Of a stretch of 64,000 nucleotides of DNA, positions 16,267-24,547 are shown piece by piece. The notes beneath the pieces were generated by a model, which saw only the letters and a list, made by a program, of their open reading frames with translations, searched no databases and was not told where the DNA came from. Numbering within the stretch: the stretch's first letter is position 1; the number at the start of each line of letters is the position of its first letter. Location: contig JAPWAE010000001.1 of the NCBI GenBank assembly GCA_041432705.1, forward strand, positions 310,001-374,000. The letters run 5' to 3'. Both the position numbers and the translations under genes were made by a program. The DNA comes from Pauljensenia sp018375675. Lineage in GTDB: Bacteria; Actinomycetota; Actinomycetes; Actinomycetales; Actinomycetaceae.

Positions 16267-17847
16267 TTATTCGTGCGAGCGCACGTCGCCCGCGAGGACC
16301 TCGGCGGCAACGGGTACGTCGTTGTATCGGTGGTGGATCCCCTGGATTTCCTGGTACCACTCGGCTCCCTTGCCCGTGATGATGACGGTGTCGCCAGGCT
16401 CAGCAGCGAGGATTGCGCGTCGCACGGCGTCGCGGCGGCAGGTCGTCACCTCGGTGACGTCCTCCATGCCCGGACGCACGGATGCGATGCCGCGCAGCAG
16501 GTAGTCGCGGATTTCCTGCGGGTCCTCGGTGCGCGGATTCTCGTCCGTCACCCACAGCACGTCGGCCTCGCGCGCGGCGATCTCGGCCAGATGCTCACGC
16601 TTTGTCGCGTCGCGGTCGCCGTCCGTTCCAAAGACGACGACGACACGGCCGGGGGTCAGCTCGCGGGTTGAGCGCAGTGTCCATTCGAGAGCTTCGGGCG
16701 TATGCGCGTAGTCGACGATGACGAGCGGCTGACCGCCGGGCGTCGGGTTGACCTTCTCCATGCGTCCCGGGATCTGGGGAGCATCCTCGATCGCCGAGAT
16801 CACGTCCGCGAGGTCGATGCCGAGGCTCACCGCGCTGACGATCGCGACCGCTGTGTTCTGGATGTTGACTTCACCCAGGATTGGCATGGCAACGCGGTGG
16901 CCGGTGCCCGACGGGTCGACGAGGGTAAACACGGTGCGTCCGATCGTCTGATCGGGTGTCACATCTCGGACCTGCCAGTCGGCGGCCTCCTCGGTCAGCG
17001 CGGACACCGTGGTGACCGGAACGGTGGCCTGCTGCGCGAGACGACGACCCCATTCATCGTCCACGCACACAACGCCGCGGCGTGAATGCTCCGGCGTGAA
17101 CAGGAGGGCCTTCGCCTGGAAGTAGTTCTCCATGTCGCCGTAGTAGTCCAGGTGGTCGTGCTGGAGGTTCGTAAACGCGGCAACGTCGAAGACGATGCCG
17201 TCGACACGGTGCAGGGAGAGCGCGTGTGCGGACAGCTCGATGATGCCGGCGCCGCACTCGTACTCTTCGGTCGCCGCAAGGATGCGCGCGATGACGGGGG
17301 CCTCGGCCGTCGTACGCACGGCCTCGAAGGAGATCGGACCGACGTGGGTCTCCACGGTGCCGCACAGCGATGCCTTCGGGAATCGCGAGGCGATCGCGGC
17401 GCGCATCAGGTACGAGGTTGTGGTCTTGCCGTTCGTGCCGGTGACCGCCATGGTCGTCAGGCGCGTTGCAGGCGATGCGTACACGTTGGCGCACAGCGCG
17501 GGGACGACGGCGCGCGGGTCGGCCACCTGAACGACTGGAACGCCCAGGCCTCGTTCGTAGGCCTGCGTGCGGCCCTCCTCGTCCGTCAGCACGACGCTCG
17601 CCCCGGCCTCGATCGCCGCGTGCGCGAAACGAATGCCGTGCTGCTTGAGGCCGGGGATCGCGACGAACATCCACTCGGCCTCACAGTCGTCGGACGACAC
17701 GGTGACGCCGCGCAGGCTGAGGGGGGACTCGGCGATCTGTGCAAGTGAGCCATCGGCGCCGTAGAAAGCCTGGATGTCCAGGCCTTCGAGGGCGGTCGTC
17801 AAAGAGACCGGCGCGATCGTGGGACGAATATCAGTCACTGAAGTCAT
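16267..17847 (-). CDS. murE: UDP-N-acetylmuramyl-tripeptide synthetase (MurE)
   Basis: Mur ligase adding the third amino acid (diaminopimelate, lysine or ornithine) to UDP-MurNAc-Ala-Glu, 526 residues. It has P-loop GTNGKTTT (136-143), the TNLQHDHLDYYGDMENYFQAK block ending in the carbamylated-type Lys246, YAHTPEALE and FGTDGDRDATKREHLAE. The amino-acid-specificity motif reads ENPR (436-439) where diaminopimelate enzymes usually have DNPR, so the residue added cannot be decided from sequence. It lies outside a division/cell-wall cluster, near der. Confidence 0.92.
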   Translation of the reverse strand: MTSVTDIRPTIAPVSLTTALEGLDIQAFYGADGSLAQIAESPLSLRGVTVSSDDCEAEWMFVAIPGLKQHGIRFAHAAIEAGASVVLTDEEGRTQAYERGLGVPVVQVADPRAVVPALCANVYASPATRLTTMAVTGTNGKTTTSYLMRAAIASRFPKASLCGTVETHVGPISFEAVRTTAEAPVIARILAATEEYECGAGIIELSAHALSLHRVDGIVFDVAAFTNLQHDHLDYYGDMENYFQAKALLFTPEHSRRGVVCVDDEWGRRLAQQATVPVTTVSALTEEAADWQVRDVTPDQTIGRTVFTLVDPSGTGHRVAMPILGEVNIQNTAVAIVSAVSLGIDLADVISAIEDAPQIPGRMEKVNPTPGGQPLVIVDYAHTPEALEWTLRSTRELTPGRVVVVFGTDGDRDATKREHLAEIAAREADVLWVTDENPRTEDPQEIRDYLLRGIASVRPGMEDVTEVTTCRRDAVRRAILAAEPGDTVIITGKGAEWYQEIQGIHHRYNDVPVAAEVLAGDVRSHE

Positions 17848-17919
17848 GGGTCTACTCTAGTTCGTCGTGACGGCGGCGCGCGCCACACATACCGGCGGTG
17901 ACACAGTAGGATAGGGGTC

Positions 17920-20499
17920 ATGCAGATTTTGACACGCAACGAAGCAACCCATCGCGCTGCCCATCTTCACGTCTCTGCCATCGACGTCGTTGTCGATCTT
18001 CGAGACGCTAAGGACACCACGAAGCCGACCTATCCCGTGACGTCGACGCTGACGTTGACGTCGGATGAGGAACGCACCTTCATCGACATCGCCGGCGAGG
18101 TGAAAGAAGTTCTCCTCAACGGCGAACCCCACGCGTTCGACGACGACGAAGACCGCGTGTGGGTCGGTGGCCTGCCGGTAGGGGAGACGATCACCCTCGA
18201 GGTTCGCGCCCTGGCGAGCTACTCGCGCAGCGGCGAGGGCCTGCACCGCTACACCGATCCTGAGGATGGCGAAGTCTACCTCTACACCCAGTTCGAGCCC
18301 AACGACGCTCACCGTGCGTGGCCGTGCGTGGACCAGCCGGACGTTAAGCCCGAGTGGACGTTCCACGTCATCGCTCCCGCCGGCTGGGTCGTCTCCTCCA
18401 ACGGCGTTGAAACTGCCGCCGATGCCGTGGATGACTCGGGTGCGCTGCGCCATGACTTCACGGCGACCCGCCCGCTCTCGAGCTACATCACGGCGATTGT
18501 CGCCGGCCCCTGGGCCGTCATTGAAGGCGGCACCTGGAGCGGCGGAGCGTCGGATGGTGGCCACGCCGAGCTCGAGCTGCGCCTGCTGTGCCGTCGCACG
18601 CTCGAGCGCTACCTTGACTCCGACGACGTCTTTGAGGTGACCCGTGCAGGACTCGACTTCTTCCACGAGCGCTACGGAGTGACCTTCCCGTGGGGATCCT
18701 ACGACCAGGTGTACGTGCCCGAATACAACCTCGGCGCTATGGAAAACCCGGGATGCATTACCTTCAACGAGAACTACATTTCGCGCTCGACGCCCACCTT
18801 CTCCGAGCGCCAGCGCCGCGCGAACACGACGCTGCACGAAATGTGCCACATGTGGTTCGGTGACCTTGCCACGCCCTCGTGGTGGGATGACCTGTGGCTG
18901 AAGGAGTCCTTCGCTGAAAACCAGGGCGCCAGCGCGATCGCGACGGCGACGCGCTACGTGGGCGAATGGGCGAACTTCGCGATGAACCGCAAGATCTGGG
19001 CCTACACGCAGGACCAGATGCCGACCACGCACCCCATCGCCGCCGACATCCCGGATGTCGCCGCCGCAAAGACAAACTTCGACGGCATCACCTACGCGAA
19101 GGGTGCCTCCGTTCTTAAGCAGCTGGTTGCCTGGGTCGGGGAGGACGCGTTCTACGAGGGCGCACGCCGCTACTTTGCCGAGCACCAGTTCGGCGCGACC
19201 AACCTGCAGGACCTGCTCGTTGCGCTTGAAGGCGCCTCGCGCCAGGAACTTTCTTCCTGGAAGAGCGCGTGGTTGGAGACATCGGGCCCGTCGACGCTGT
19301 CCGCTTCGTGGGTTACCGATAGCGTCGGTGCGATCACGGACTTCACGCTTCATCAGGGCGGCGAGGCCTGCAACGGTGTGTTGCGTCCCCATCGTGTCAC
19401 CGTTTCGACGTGGCGCGTCGCCGGCGGGGCGCTTGAGCGTACCCACGTGTTCGACGTCCGTATCGACGGCGAAACCGCTCCCATTGATCCCGAGGGGGTT
19501 GTGGCGGTGCCCGGCGGCGCCGCGTCCGCCGACTTGGTCGTCGTCAACGACGATGATCTTACCTACGCGATCTCGCGCCTCGACGAGCGCTCGACCGACG
19601 TCGCGCTGGCCTACGTGGGCACCGTCGATGCGCCGATCACGCGAGCCGTTATCTGGGCGTCGCTCTGGAACGCGGTGCGCGATGGTCTGCTGGATCCGCG
19701 TCGCTTTGTCGTTGCGGTTCTCAACGCCGTTCCGTCGGAAACTGAGCCCGCGATCCGCGATCGCCTCCTGCTGTTCGTCGCCGAGGCGATCTCCTCGTTC
19801 CTACCGGGGCAGGCTCGTGCAGACGTCCATGACCAGGTCCTTGCGACGACAATCCGTCTGTCTCGTGAGACCGAGGACTCCGACGCGTGGCGCTCGTACA
19901 CGCGCGCATTCATCGCCGAATTCGCTGCCCGCGGTGGCGACGAGTATGAGGCGACGGTCCGCGACTTCGCCAACAGTGACAATCCCGACATCGCCTGGCG
20001 TGCGCGCCGGGCCTTGGCGGCGCGCGGCCTTGTCGATGAAGAGTCCATCGAGGCCTGGCGCAGTGCCGATGGCTCGGGTGAAGCCGCCCGCATGAGCGTT
20101 GAGGCCCTCGCGTCGCTCCCCTCGGAGGAAGCCCGCGCGCGGGCCTGGGAGTCGGTGTTCTCCGATACCCTGTCGAACGACTACCTGACCGCGACCCTGG
20201 CAGGCTTGCAGGCCTCGTCGTGGGAGGGTGAGACCGGCATCGACAGCGCCGTCGAGCGCATGATCAGCTACTGGGAGACCCACACGATCGGCATGGCGCT
20301 GCGCTATGCAAACGGCATCCTCGCTCTCGGAGTTGACGTTGACCGCGATGGCAGCGTCGAGCGCTCCGTCGGACTGCTGCGCCGCTGGATCGACGAGCAC
20401 GGGGATGCGCCCGCGCAGTTGCGCCGCATCGTCGTCGAGCACCTTGACGCTTTCGAACGCGACGAGCGCGTCCAGCGTCGCTGGAGTTCGGTCCAGTGA
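17920..20499 (+). CDS. pepN: Aminopeptidase N (M1 family)
   Basis: Zinc metallopeptidase releasing N-terminal residues from peptides, 859 residues. It has the M1 signatures GAMENPGCITF and HEMCHMWFGD (HExxHx18E) with the third zinc ligand in LKESFAENQG. A C-terminal helical ERAP1-like domain fills the last 350 or so residues. No signal peptide is seen, so it should be cytoplasmic. It is divergent from murE (72-bp gap), and its stop overlaps the next GTG by four bases, so it may be cotranscribed with the DUF881 group. Confidence 0.95.
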   Translation: MQILTRNEATHRAAHLHVSAIDVVVDLRDAKDTTKPTYPVTSTLTLTSDEERTFIDIAGEVKEVLLNGEPHAFDDDEDRVWVGGLPVGETITLEVRALASYSRSGEGLHRYTDPEDGEVYLYTQFEPNDAHRAWPCVDQPDVKPEWTFHVIAPAGWVVSSNGVETAADAVDDSGALRHDFTATRPLSSYITAIVAGPWAVIEGGTWSGGASDGGHAELELRLLCRRTLERYLDSDDVFEVTRAGLDFFHERYGVTFPWGSYDQVYVPEYNLGAMENPGCITFNENYISRSTPTFSERQRRANTTLHEMCHMWFGDLATPSWWDDLWLKESFAENQGASAIATATRYVGEWANFAMNRKIWAYTQDQMPTTHPIAADIPDVAAAKTNFDGITYAKGASVLKQLVAWVGEDAFYEGARRYFAEHQFGATNLQDLLVALEGASRQELSSWKSAWLETSGPSTLSASWVTDSVGAITDFTLHQGGEACNGVLRPHRVTVSTWRVAGGALERTHVFDVRIDGETAPIDPEGVVAVPGGAASADLVVVNDDDLTYAISRLDERSTDVALAYVGTVDAPITRAVIWASLWNAVRDGLLDPRRFVVAVLNAVPSETEPAIRDRLLLFVAEAISSFLPGQARADVHDQVLATTIRLSRETEDSDAWRSYTRAFIAEFAARGGDEYEATVRDFANSDNPDIAWRARRALAARGLVDEESIEAWRSADGSGEAARMSVEALASLPSEEARARAWESVFSDTLSNDYLTATLAGLQASSWEGETGIDSAVERMISYWETHTIGMALRYANGILALGVDVDRDGSVERSVGLLRRWIDEHGDAPAQLRRIVVEHLDAFERDERVQRRWSSVQ

Positions 20500-21356
20500 C
20501 GCAGCCGGGATATCGAAGCACGGAGCCAGGGGAGGAGTACGACGGTGCTCCTGCCCAGGCCTCGTCCGTGGACCCTGCTGCTTCGATGTCCCTGCTCACG
20601 TCGCTTCTCGCCAACCCCCTGGACGCCGGCTACGAGCACTACCGCGCAGAACATGGCCCACGGCCCACGGGACTCTTCAGCCGTCTCGCCGTCTTCGCAG
20701 TGGCTGTCGCCCTCGGGTTTGGATCGGTGATCGCGATCGACTCGCTGCGGCGCCCGGCCAATGACGTGAAAGCCGACCTGAAAGAGCAGGCCGCTATGCG
20801 TTCGAGCAACGTCGAAGCGTTGAGCGACGAGGTGCAGTCGCTCGGCCGTGCCATCGACGACCTGTCGCAGTCTGGCTCACCGATTGCCGTGGATGGCGCG
20901 CGCGACCTGGTGACGGCCGCACGGCCCGTCAGCGGGCCCGGCATCACAGTGACGCTTACGGATCGAAGCGGCCCGGGAAAGGGGAGCGGAGCCGTCCGAG
21001 ATCAGGATGTCGCGATGGTCGTCAACGCACTCTGGGCTGCCGGCGCGGAGGCTATTTCAGTGAACGGCCAGCGCATCGGCCCAGATACTTTCGTGCGCAC
21101 CGCAGGCTCTGCCATTCTGGTCAACGTCACCCCCGTGTCCTCTCCTTACGAGGTCGTGGCGATCGGGGACTCGAATGCGCTCTCCGTCGCGCTCGTCCGC
21201 GGTTCCACCGGTGACTACCTGTCTGCCGCCCAATCAGTGAGCGGAATGACCGTGAGCTCGAAGGTCTCTCAGTCGCTGAGCGTGGACGCTCTGGCACCGA
21301 CCTCATCGCAGTACGCACAACCACTGGACACACAACACGAAGGAGACACTCAATGA
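20496..21356 (+). CDS. DUF881 membrane-anchored protein (first copy)
   Basis: A 286-residue protein with a cytoplasmic N-terminus, one membrane helix (about 63-82), a coiled-coil-like stretch and then a DUF881 domain (GPGITVTLTDRSGPGKGSGAVRDQDVAMVVNALWAAGAEAISVNGQRIGPDTF). The GTG overlaps the pepN stop (GTGA) and the stop overlaps the sbp ATG (ATGA). The DUF881-sbp-DUF881 arrangement is conserved near garA/ftsR in actinobacteria, and a link to cell division or envelope work is suspected. Biochemical function is unknown. Confidence 0.88.
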   Translation: MTQPGYRSTEPGEEYDGAPAQASSVDPAASMSLLTSLLANPLDAGYEHYRAEHGPRPTGLFSRLAVFAVAVALGFGSVIAIDSLRRPANDVKADLKEQAAMRSSNVEALSDEVQSLGRAIDDLSQSGSPIAVDGARDLVTAARPVSGPGITVTLTDRSGPGKGSGAVRDQDVAMVVNALWAAGAEAISVNGQRIGPDTFVRTAGSAILVNVTPVSSPYEVVAIGDSNALSVALVRGSTGDYLSAAQSVSGMTVSSKVSQSLSVDALAPTSSQYAQPLDTQHEGDTQ

Positions 21357-21685
21357 TCGCCGTCATCGGATTGATCATCGGCATTGTTCTTGGCGTCTTG
21401 CTCGACCCGACCGTGCCTGCGTGGCTGGCCCCGTTCCTTCCCGTCGCCGTCGTTGCCGGCCTGGACGCGCTCTTCGGCGCGGCGCGCGCATGGCTGGAGG
21501 GGCGCTTCGCAGACCGTGTGTTCGTGACCTCGTTCTTCTGGAACGTCGTCGTTGCGTGTTTGCTGGTTTTCCTGGGAACCCAGCTGGGTGTCGGATCCGC
21601 CATGACCACGGCCGTCGTCGTTGTGCTGGGCATTCGTATTTTCTCCAACACCGCATCGATCCGCCGTCTGCTGCTGAAGGCCTGA
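21353..21685 (+). CDS. sbp: Small basic protein Sbp (DUF1290)
   Basis: A 110-residue integral membrane protein with about three helices. The family signatures IGIVLGVLLDPTVPAWLAPFLPVAVVAGLDALFGAARAWLEG and FWNVVVACLLVFLGTQLGVGS are clear. It is related to the Sbp protein found next to division genes in Firmicutes. It overlaps the upstream DUF881 gene by four bases and is followed by the second DUF881 gene after one base. Confidence 0.9.
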   Translation: MIAVIGLIIGIVLGVLLDPTVPAWLAPFLPVAVVAGLDALFGAARAWLEGRFADRVFVTSFFWNVVVACLLVFLGTQLGVGSAMTTAVVVVLGIRIFSNTASIRRLLLKA

Positions 21686-21686
21686 C

Positions 21687-22487
21687 ATGAGCGAACAGAA
21701 CCCAGAGACGATCCCTTCCGCGCCCGAGCGTGAGCCAGCGCCCCGTGGGCACGGCGTGCACCGTGAGGCGCACAGCGGCCCGCGCCTGTGGGCGCGGGCA
21801 CGGCAGGCGTTCTTCGCGCTGCCCCGTGGTTTGCACGTCGTGATGCTCGTGATCTTTATGATTGTGGGATTCGCTCTTGCAACGCAGGTCCGCGCGCAGC
21901 GGTCTGACCCTCTTGAGGGACTGTCCGAACAAGATCTCGTCACGGTGCTTGATGAGTTGGGCACGCAGGAGCAAAACCTGCGCACGCGTCGCGGTGAATT
22001 GTCCAGCGAACTCGACGAACTGCGCAGTGCCGCGGATGAAGCGCAGGCTCGCGAGCAGGCTGCACGTAAGGCCGAAACGCAGGCACAGATCGCCGCGGGC
22101 ACCGTGCCAGTCCACGGCCCCGGCGTGACGGTCTCGGTCGTCGATACCGGCGCAAATCTGACGTCGACGCAGTTCGTCATGACGCTCGGCGAGTTGCGCA
22201 ATGCGGGTGCCGAGGCAATTGAACTCAACGGTATTCGCCTCTCGACGCGGTCCTCCTTCACCGGGCAGGCCGGCGCGATTGCGGTCGATGGAACTCCGAT
22301 TGCGTCGCCCTACACGTGGAAGGTGATCGGGGAGTCTCAGACGATTGCGACGGCCCTGGATATCCAGGCTGGTTCGGCGGCCCAGATGCGCGCGAAGGGC
22401 GCTAATGTGGCGATCACGCCGTCGACTGACATCACGATCGAGTCGATTGCGACTCCGCGCCCGCCCCAGTTTGCCACCTATCAGTGA
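21687..22487 (+). CDS. DUF881 membrane-anchored protein (second copy)
   Basis: A 266-residue protein with a cytoplasmic N-terminus, a membrane helix (about 50-68), a heptad-rich region (DLVTVLDELGTQEQNLRTRRGELSSELDELRS), which is probably a coiled coil, and a DUF881 domain (GPGVTVSVVDTGANLTSTQFVMTLGELRNAGAEAIELNGIRLSTRSSF). It resembles the upstream copy and is the last gene before a likely new promoter for garA. Function unknown. Confidence 0.88.
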   Translation: MSEQNPETIPSAPEREPAPRGHGVHREAHSGPRLWARARQAFFALPRGLHVVMLVIFMIVGFALATQVRAQRSDPLEGLSEQDLVTVLDELGTQEQNLRTRRGELSSELDELRSAADEAQAREQAARKAETQAQIAAGTVPVHGPGVTVSVVDTGANLTSTQFVMTLGELRNAGAEAIELNGIRLSTRSSFTGQAGAIAVDGTPIASPYTWKVIGESQTIATALDIQAGSAAQMRAKGANVAITPSTDITIESIATPRPPQFATYQ

Positions 22488-22503
22488 GGTCCCACCGTAT
22501 AAT
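22471..22503 (+). promoter_or_regulatory. Candidate promoter before garA
   Basis: A perfect TATAAT (22498-22503) lies about 95 bp upstream of garA, inside a small dyad (CCCAC 22491-22495 with GTGGG 22506-22510). The nearest -35-like hexamer, TTGCCA (22471-22476), is 21 bp away, which is too long, so the call rests on the -10 box. Confidence 0.4.
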
Positions 22504-22598
22504 CAGTGGGGGCTCACCGTGCTCACCGTGCCCGCGCTTGTCGGATGGTGAACGTTTACACTTAATACAGTCCCTGAAATGATCGTTTGGAGCGCACA

Positions 22599-23033
22599 AT
22601 GTCCGACAACCAGCCGCTTGACCCGACCGCAACCTCTATCTTCGGCCTCGCGCCTGTGACGGAGGACGTCGAGGAGGCTCCCGTTGCCCTGTCTGCTCGC
22701 GATCGTGAGGCCGTCGAGGCGCTGCCCGCCGGCTCCGCACTCCTCATTGTCCAGCGTGGCCCCAACACGGGCGCGCGCTTCCTCCTTGATCCTGAGGTGA
22801 CGAACGCGGGTCGTTCCCCCAAGGCCGACATCTTCCTGGACGACGTGACGGTCTCGCGCAAGCACTGCCAGTTCATTGCGTCGAACGGCGGCCACATCGT
22901 GCGCGATTCTGGCTCGCTCAATGGCACGTACGTGAACCGTGAGCGCGTCGATTCAATTGAATTGCACGCCGGCGACGAGGTGCAGATCGGAAAGTATCGT
23001 TTGACCTACCAGCCGTCGACCAAGCAGGCCTGA
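22599..23033 (+). CDS. garA: FHA-domain signalling protein GarA
   Basis: A 144-residue forkhead-associated protein. GarA/OdhI proteins bind phosphothreonine and control 2-oxoglutarate dehydrogenase and glutamate metabolism, switched by Ser/Thr kinases. The FHA core is clear (LDPEVTNAGRSPKADIFLDDVTVSRKHCQFI and SLNGTYVNRERVDS, about residues 65-120). The N-terminal tail has DPTATSIFG, which may stand in for the ETTS phosphorylation motif. The ATG at 22599 is preferred over an in-frame TTG at 22587. ftsR follows after one base. Confidence 0.92.
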   Translation: MSDNQPLDPTATSIFGLAPVTEDVEEAPVALSARDREAVEALPAGSALLIVQRGPNTGARFLLDPEVTNAGRSPKADIFLDDVTVSRKHCQFIASNGGHIVRDSGSLNGTYVNRERVDSIELHAGDEVQIGKYRLTYQPSTKQA

Positions 23034-23034
23034 C

Positions 23035-23802
23035 GTGTGCGCAGCTCTTGCACGTCGTCACGAGGTTGCTTCCGTGGAGGAAGCGACCTCGTGGCCGCAT
23101 GATGCGGACCATTCGCCGGAGCTGTCGATCGGCCGTGTTGTCGATGCACTGAAGGACGAGTTCCCTGCGATCTCGCTGTCGAAGGTTCGCTACCTGGAGA
23201 GCGAAGGCCTTGTCTCACCCGCTCGCACCGGATCCGGGTACCGCAAGTATTCGGCCGCTGATGTCGAGCGGCTGCGCTACGTCCTGACGGAGCAGCGTGA
23301 CTCGTTCACTCCGCTGAGTGTGATTCGCGGGCAGCTTGATGCGCTCGATGCCGGTCACGAGCCCGTGCGTCGTCGTGTCGCGCAGGTCGTGTCCTCAGAG
23401 GGGCAGACGGTGTCGTTGGGGGGGCGCCGTGCCATTCCGGCGGCGGATCTGTCTGACCTGACGGGCGTCGATATGGACACCCTCGAGCGCTATGCGAGGC
23501 TCGGGCTGATCACCCCCGACTTGGCCGGTTATTTCCCTTCTCGCTGCGTGCAAGCCGTTACTACCATCGCCCGTCTGGAATCCGCGGGAGTGGATGTTCG
23601 GGTGCTTCGCGCTGTTCGTCAGGGCGCGGAGCGCAGCGCCGACATCATCGACCAGACGGTCTCCTCTCAGAGGGGACGAGGCCGTGGCGCGGACCGTGAG
23701 CGTGCGCGCGCCCGTGCTATCGAGCTGGGCGATCTGTTCGCCGAATTGCATCGCGACATGCTGGCGGTGGCAGTGTCTTCCCTGGTGGACGACGGGGACT
23801 AA
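23035..23802 (+). CDS. ftsR: MerR-family regulator FtsR
   Basis: A 255-residue MerR-type regulator. FtsR activates ftsZ in Corynebacterium, and the mycobacterial orthologue is Rv1828. The wHTH begins near residue 30 (LSIGRVVDALKDEFPAISLSKVRYLESEGLVSPARTGSGYRKYS), followed by the EQRDSFTPLSVIRGQL region and a C-terminal ligand-like domain. The GTG at 23035 is one base after the garA stop; an initiation nearer the HTH is possible. It forms a garA-ftsR pair as in other actinobacteria. Confidence 0.9.
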   Translation: MCAALARRHEVASVEEATSWPHDADHSPELSIGRVVDALKDEFPAISLSKVRYLESEGLVSPARTGSGYRKYSAADVERLRYVLTEQRDSFTPLSVIRGQLDALDAGHEPVRRRVAQVVSSEGQTVSLGGRRAIPAADLSDLTGVDMDTLERYARLGLITPDLAGYFPSRCVQAVTTIARLESAGVDVRVLRAVRQGAERSADIIDQTVSSQRGRGRGADRERARARAIELGDLFAELHRDMLAVAVSSLVDDGD

Positions 23803-23805
23803 GTC

Positions 23806-23820
23806 TCATGTTCAACATGA
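23806..23820. promoter_or_regulatory. 15-bp palindrome after ftsR
   Basis: A perfect 7-1-7 palindrome (TCATGTT-C-AACATGA) starting four bases after the ftsR stop and about 95 bp before the next MerR gene. It is too short to be a terminator. A candidate operator. Confidence 0.5.
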
Positions 23821-23835
23821 AGGTTAGACTCGCCG

Positions 23836-23873
23836 GCTCGGTCATTGACCGAGCGACGTCCGTGCTCTACCGT
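23836..23873 (+). promoter_or_regulatory. Dyad and candidate promoter of the second merR gene
   Basis: A perfect 9-1-9 palindrome (23836-23854) contains TTGACC (23845-23850), which pairs at an exact 17-bp spacing with TACCGT (23868-23873). A MerR-type protein could bind the dyad and autoregulate. The -10 match is weak. Confidence 0.5.
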
Positions 23874-23914
23874 AGTCCTGTTCTCATCACGTATTACCTG
23901 CAAGGAGCCCCCGA

Positions 23915-24466
23915 GTGAGCGCACAAGCGAACGCCGCAAGCCGGCAAGGCATGCTGTTCGGCGATCCCCTCGAGGGGCTCGACACGGACGAAATGGGCTA
24001 CCGTGGCCCCGTTGCGTGCAGTGCAGCCGGTATCACGTACCGCCAGCTCGATTACTGGGCTCGTACCGGTCTGCTGCAGCCGTCGATCCGCGCCGCGCGT
24101 GGCTCCGGCTCGCAGCGTCTCTACTCCTTCCGTGACATTCTCGTCCTCAAGGTCGTCAAGAAGCTCCTGGACGCTGGCGTTTCTCTCCAGCAGGTTCGCG
24201 TCGCCGTGTCGTCGCTGCAGAACAGGGGAGTGGATGACCTTGCATCCATCACGCTGATGAGCGACGGAGCGTCGGTCTACGAGTGCACCTCCACCGATGA
24301 GGTCATCGATCTTCTTCAGGGCGGACAGGGCGTCTTTGGTATCGCTGTGGGCCGCGTCTGGCGCGAGGTCGAGGGCTCGCTCGCGGAACTGCCCCTTGAA
24401 CGTTCCGAGCCTGCGTTCGTTGACGAGCTCGCCGAGCGTCGTCGCTCGAAGCTATCCGCTTCCTGA
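23915..24466 (+). CDS. MerR-family transcriptional regulator (Rv1830-like)
   Basis: A 183-residue regulator with an N-terminal MerR wHTH (GPVACSAAGITYRQLDYWARTGLLQPSIRAARGSGSQRLYSFRDILVLKVVKKLLDAGVSLQQVR) and a short C-terminal domain containing DEVIDLLQGGQGVFGIAVGRVWREVEG. This matches the conserved actinobacterial MerR paired with FtsR (mycobacterial Rv1830). Start GTG with AAGGAG seven bases upstream. In mycobacteria a DUF151 nuclease gene lies between the two MerR genes; here there is only a 112-bp gap with two dyads. Confidence 0.9.
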   Translation: MSAQANAASRQGMLFGDPLEGLDTDEMGYRGPVACSAAGITYRQLDYWARTGLLQPSIRAARGSGSQRLYSFRDILVLKVVKKLLDAGVSLQQVRVAVSSLQNRGVDDLASITLMSDGASVYECTSTDEVIDLLQGGQGVFGIAVGRVWREVEGSLAELPLERSEPAFVDELAERRRSKLSAS

Positions 24467-24483
24467 AACGCGTTTCAAGCGAG

Positions 24484-24520
24484 AGTGTGGGGCCCAGGCA
24501 CGATGCCTGGGCCCCACACT
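24484..24520. terminator. Strong shared terminator hairpin between merR and the Hsp70-like gene
   Basis: A perfect 17-bp inverted repeat (24484-24500 with 24504-24520) with a 3-nt CGA loop between two converging genes. It is one of the most stable hairpins in the window. No T-run on either side. Confidence 0.85.
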
Positions 24521-24547
24521 TATCAGGCGTTGAGCGCCGCCTGGCGA

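Noticed and set aside
17857..19446. A 529-codon minus-strand open frame over pepN
   Set aside because: Shadow of the M1 peptidase gene; no family pattern and biased residues.
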